From Allobosea sp. OK403 (GTDB taxonomy: Bacteria > Pseudomonadota > Alphaproteobacteria > Rhizobiales > Beijerinckiaceae), in NCBI RefSeq assembly GCF_900113835.1, contig NZ_FOQV01000004.1, positions 310,001-374,000 of the forward strand: 64,000 nt of DNA. The letters are read 5' to 3'. Both the position numbers and the translations under genes were made by a program. The notes beneath the pieces were generated by a model, which worked only from the letters and a program-made list of their open reading frames with translations, did no database searches and was not told where the DNA came from. This document shows, piece after piece, positions 63,152-64,000 of the stretch (position 1 is its first letter; every line of letters starts with the position of its first letter).

Positions 63152-64000
63152 TCATCCCCGTGCGACGGCAAACCCGTCCACGCCGAAGCGTGTCCAGGCG
63201 AACTGGACATGCGCCAGCATCCGCGCCAGCGAGACCAGGCCGATCGCCCCGAGCAGCGCCAGCGACAAGGTACCGAACCAGGCCATGACGAGCCCCGCCG
63301 CCAGAAGCGCGATGGCGTTGGTGAGAACCTGGCGGCGCGGAGAGCGCGAGAGCGAGGCGATTTCGTGCAAGGGCGTGACCAGCGCGATGCCGCCATAGAA
63401 CAGCGCCATGATCGCAACGGTCTCGCCGACGCCCTCCCATTGCGTGCCGTCGAGCACGACATCGGCGCCCATGGCGACGAGGGCGATGGCGGCGAACAGC
63501 GCCGCCGCCGCGACCATCAGGCCAAGCGTCACGAAACGGACCCAGGCTTGCCGGCTCTCGGCGGCGCGCGCACGCAGGCTCGACAACACGAGCGGCACCG
63601 AGACCGCGGAGAACATCTGGGTCGGCACCTCGAGCAGGCGCATCGCCAGCGCGACATGGGCGGCCAGCAGCGGGTTGCTCGCATAAGGCAGGGCGAGCAG
63701 CGGCGCCACCATGAAGCCGAAGGACAGGAGTGCGGAGGGCAAGAGGAAACGCGGTGCGGTGCGCCAGCGGCTCGCCGATTCCCTCAGCTCGAGCCGCGAC
63801 CAGACTTCGCGCCGTACCAGACCCGCCAGCGCCGCGCGCCGGCGCCAGACCAGATAGCAGGCCGAGACGACATGGCCGATCGCGTCGGCTGCAAACAGCG
63901 CGACCGAGGTCGCGCCCAGCGGCCAGATCAGCAGGACCATCATGCCGGGCTGGACCAGCGCCTGAACGACATTGCTGTTGCCGATCGCAGCGAAATCCCC
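63152..64000 (-). CDS. Polysaccharide flippase (MOP superfamily), C-terminal part
   Basis: The frame is open through the right edge of the window, so the N-terminus is missing. About 280 residues with seven or so membrane segments are visible. GDFAAIGNSNVVQALVQPGM and FLLPSALLSFGFMVAPLLAL fit Wzx/oligosaccharide flippases. It would translocate a lipid-linked sugar during exopolysaccharide or O-antigen synthesis. Glycosyltransferase neighbours would lie outside the window. Confidence 0.8.
   Translation of the reverse strand, partial: GDFAAIGNSNVVQALVQPGMMVLLIWPLGATSVALFAADAIGHVVSACYLVWRRRAALAGLVRREVWSRLELRESASRWRTAPRFLLPSALLSFGFMVAPLLALPYASNPLLAAHVALAMRLLEVPTQMFSAVSVPLVLSSLRARAAESRQAWVRFVTLGLMVAAAALFAAIALVAMGADVVLDGTQWEGVGETVAIMALFYGGIALVTPLHEIASLSRSPRRQVLTNAIALLAAGLVMAWFGTLSLALLGAIGLVSLARMLAHVQFAWTRFGVDGFAVARG

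Overview
The window is high-GC chromosomal DNA, densely coded, from an alphaproteobacterium of the Rhizobiales. A Bosea- or Bradyrhizobium-like organism is the best guess. The reasons are protein family content (IalB-like protein, short-chain CoA metabolism of the ethylmalonyl-CoA type, Lrp/AsnC and LysR regulators, TRAP and DMT carriers), GTG/TTG starts, and several families of interspersed palindromic repeats. I saw no rRNA, tRNA, insertion sequence, prophage or CRISPR array.

Layout. 1-2184: end of an arsenic operon (arsC-ACR3-arsH, joined by ATGA overlaps). 2206-4194: Lrp regulator divergent from a PLP aminotransferase. 4355-7288: a frameshifted secreted-protein gene, a DMT carrier and asd, with a Thr-rich possible leader peptide upstream of asd. 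7743-9446: two unknown proteins. 9556-14015: an AceE-like E1 enzyme divergent from a second Lrp regulator, then an MHS-type carrier. 14177-17329: patatin-like hydrolase divergent from 3-hydroxybutyrate dehydrogenase and acetoacetate decarboxylase. 17348-24642: a nine-gene minus-strand operon for tungstate/molybdate-type oxyanions (TupBCA, two ModA-like proteins, a TrmO-like protein, and a B12-class ABC importer), with a divergent HTH-plus-binding-domain regulator at 24802-25692. 25676-29640: D-hydroxyamino-acid aldolase operon and an ABC exporter. 29890-33907: IalB-like protein, ObgE, LysR and DMT carrier. 33949-36282: BisC-type molybdoenzyme. 36964-44690: LysR-controlled catabolic cluster (VOC dioxygenase-like, SnoaL-like, FAH hydrolase, flavin monooxygenase, TRAP DctPQM). 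45059-50164: TetR-MFP-RND efflux operon with a perfect palindromic operator. 50409-52510: GATase and D-amino-acid dehydrogenase, joined by a 20-bp tandem repeat. 52829-56278: sdhCDAB. 56518-63011: mesaconyl-CoA-hydratase-like protein, threonine-dehydratase-like enzyme, DUF429 protein, CitE/Mcl-like lyase, ppa, pentapeptide protein and a tyrosine phosphatase. 63152-64000: end of a polysaccharide flippase.

How it fits together. The tungstate/molybdate operon may supply molybdoenzymes such as the BisC-type protein. The bdh-adc-patatin set and the Mch/Mcl-like genes point to polyhydroxybutyrate and C4/C5 acyl-CoA turnover. The TRAP-monooxygenase cluster looks like a compact uptake-and-ring-cleavage pathway for an unknown aromatic acid. 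Between genes the DNA is rich in hairpin-forming repeats. The commonest is a double-hairpin element of about 125 bp with four full copies in this window plus single-hairpin and degenerate copies.
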